A stretch of 14,419 nucleotides of DNA, taken from assembly GCA_030606095.1 (NCBI GenBank), contig JAUWHC010000024.1, positions 1 through 14,419 on the forward strand. The letters run 5' to 3'. A program made the translations under genes and the position numbers. Positions 14,252 through 14,419 of the stretch are shown here, one piece after another. The notes under the pieces are model-generated. The model searched no databases, was not told the origin of the DNA, and saw nothing but the letters and a program-made list of their open reading frames with translations. The stretch comes from Promethearchaeota archaeon. Its GTDB lineage: Archaea > Asgardarchaeota > Lokiarchaeia > Sigyniarchaeales > SOKP01. Numbering within the stretch: the stretch's first letter is position 1; each line of letters begins with the position of its first letter.

Positions 14252-14419
14252 CTAAGGAAAATTGGGATTATCATTATCAATAAATTCCATATATCTACTT
14301 ATAAATTGAGATAATTGATTAAAGTTTGGAGAATTTCCAGTTCTTACAAAAATACCCGTTAGAGCGTTGCCCATGAGAATTGCTTCAGGAGGTGTAAGGC
14401 CACACGATAACCCTAAAAC
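14252..14419 (-). CDS. C-terminal end of a probable PfkB-family sugar kinase (partial)
   Basis: The last 55 residues of a protein enter from the right edge and end at the TAG 14252-14254. They begin VLGLSCGLTPPEAILMGNAL, continue TGIFVRTGNSP and end in a short amphipathic helix (QLSQFISRYMEF). This resembles the end of PfkB/ribokinase-family kinases, in which a helix after the catalytic GD motif is followed by an EAI..GNA helix, a strand, and a closing helix. The catalytic residues themselves lie outside the window, so the assignment is tentative. The stop is 6 bases before the ABCE1 start, indicating co-transcription. Confidence 0.55.
   Translation of the reverse strand, partial: VLGLSCGLTPPEAILMGNALTGIFVRTGNSPNFNQLSQFISRYMEFIDNDNPNFP

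Noticed and set aside
1..14419. Defence, mobile or CRISPR system
   Set aside because: No repeats with regular spacers, transposase, integrase, nuclease, toxin or phage-like gene is visible; the genes are housekeeping or conserved-hypothetical types with uniform composition.

Overview
This AT-rich window (about one third G+C by eye) is almost certainly archaeal. The strongest evidence is a complete ABCE1/Rli1 gene, a ribosome-recycling ATPase confined to archaea and eukaryotes. Supporting evidence is a single-chain class II glycyl-tRNA synthetase of the archaeal/eukaryotic type, an AmrS-type radical SAM protein, and TATA-like boxes placed about 20-25 bases before several start codons. The Lys/Ile/Asn-rich proteins, the abundant TPR proteins and a bacterial-type glycerol-3-phosphate dehydrogenase fit an Asgard archaeon, perhaps a Lokiarchaeia-like one. 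That lineage is an inference: no decisive eukaryotic-signature gene is present. I see no tRNA, rRNA, CRISPR array, insertion sequence or phage gene, and no gene-free stretch longer than 300 bases.

Layout. 1-650 (-): N-terminal part of glycyl-tRNA synthetase, running off the left edge. 869-1723 (+): seven-helix membrane protein of unknown function, preceded by a tandem 26-bp repeat. 1872-4924 (+): a probable functional group of one coiled-coil protein and two paralogous GNAT acetyltransferases. 4996-7484 (-): two TPR proteins, one with an N-terminal zinc ribbon; the other appears to lack a normal start codon. 7594-8028 (-): C_GCAxxG_C_C redox-type protein, divergent from 8150-9262 (+), the AmrS radical SAM protein. 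9302-9976 (-): six-helix membrane protein. 10107-11807 (-): FAD-dependent glycerol-3-phosphate dehydrogenase, divergent from 11936-12367 (+), an SCP2-like lipid-carrier domain protein. 12380-14245 (-): ABCE1. 14252-14419 (-): C-terminal end of a probable PfkB-family sugar kinase, 6 bp before ABCE1.

How they fit together. This is mostly a chromosomal housekeeping and conserved-hypothetical region, not a mobile island. Translation is represented by GlyRS and ABCE1, and glycerol/lipid chemistry by the dehydrogenase and SCP2 pair. Thiol or Fe-S chemistry is represented by AmrS and the C_GCAxxG_C_C protein. The most system-like unit is the coiled-coil protein with its GNAT pair. The two GNATs share a family-specific segment before the acetyltransferase domain, which suggests a dedicated substrate or partner. 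The other notable signals concern gene starts: a recurring TGATT-N4-ATG arrangement, likely leaderless promoters, and a TPR gene whose best start is ATT.
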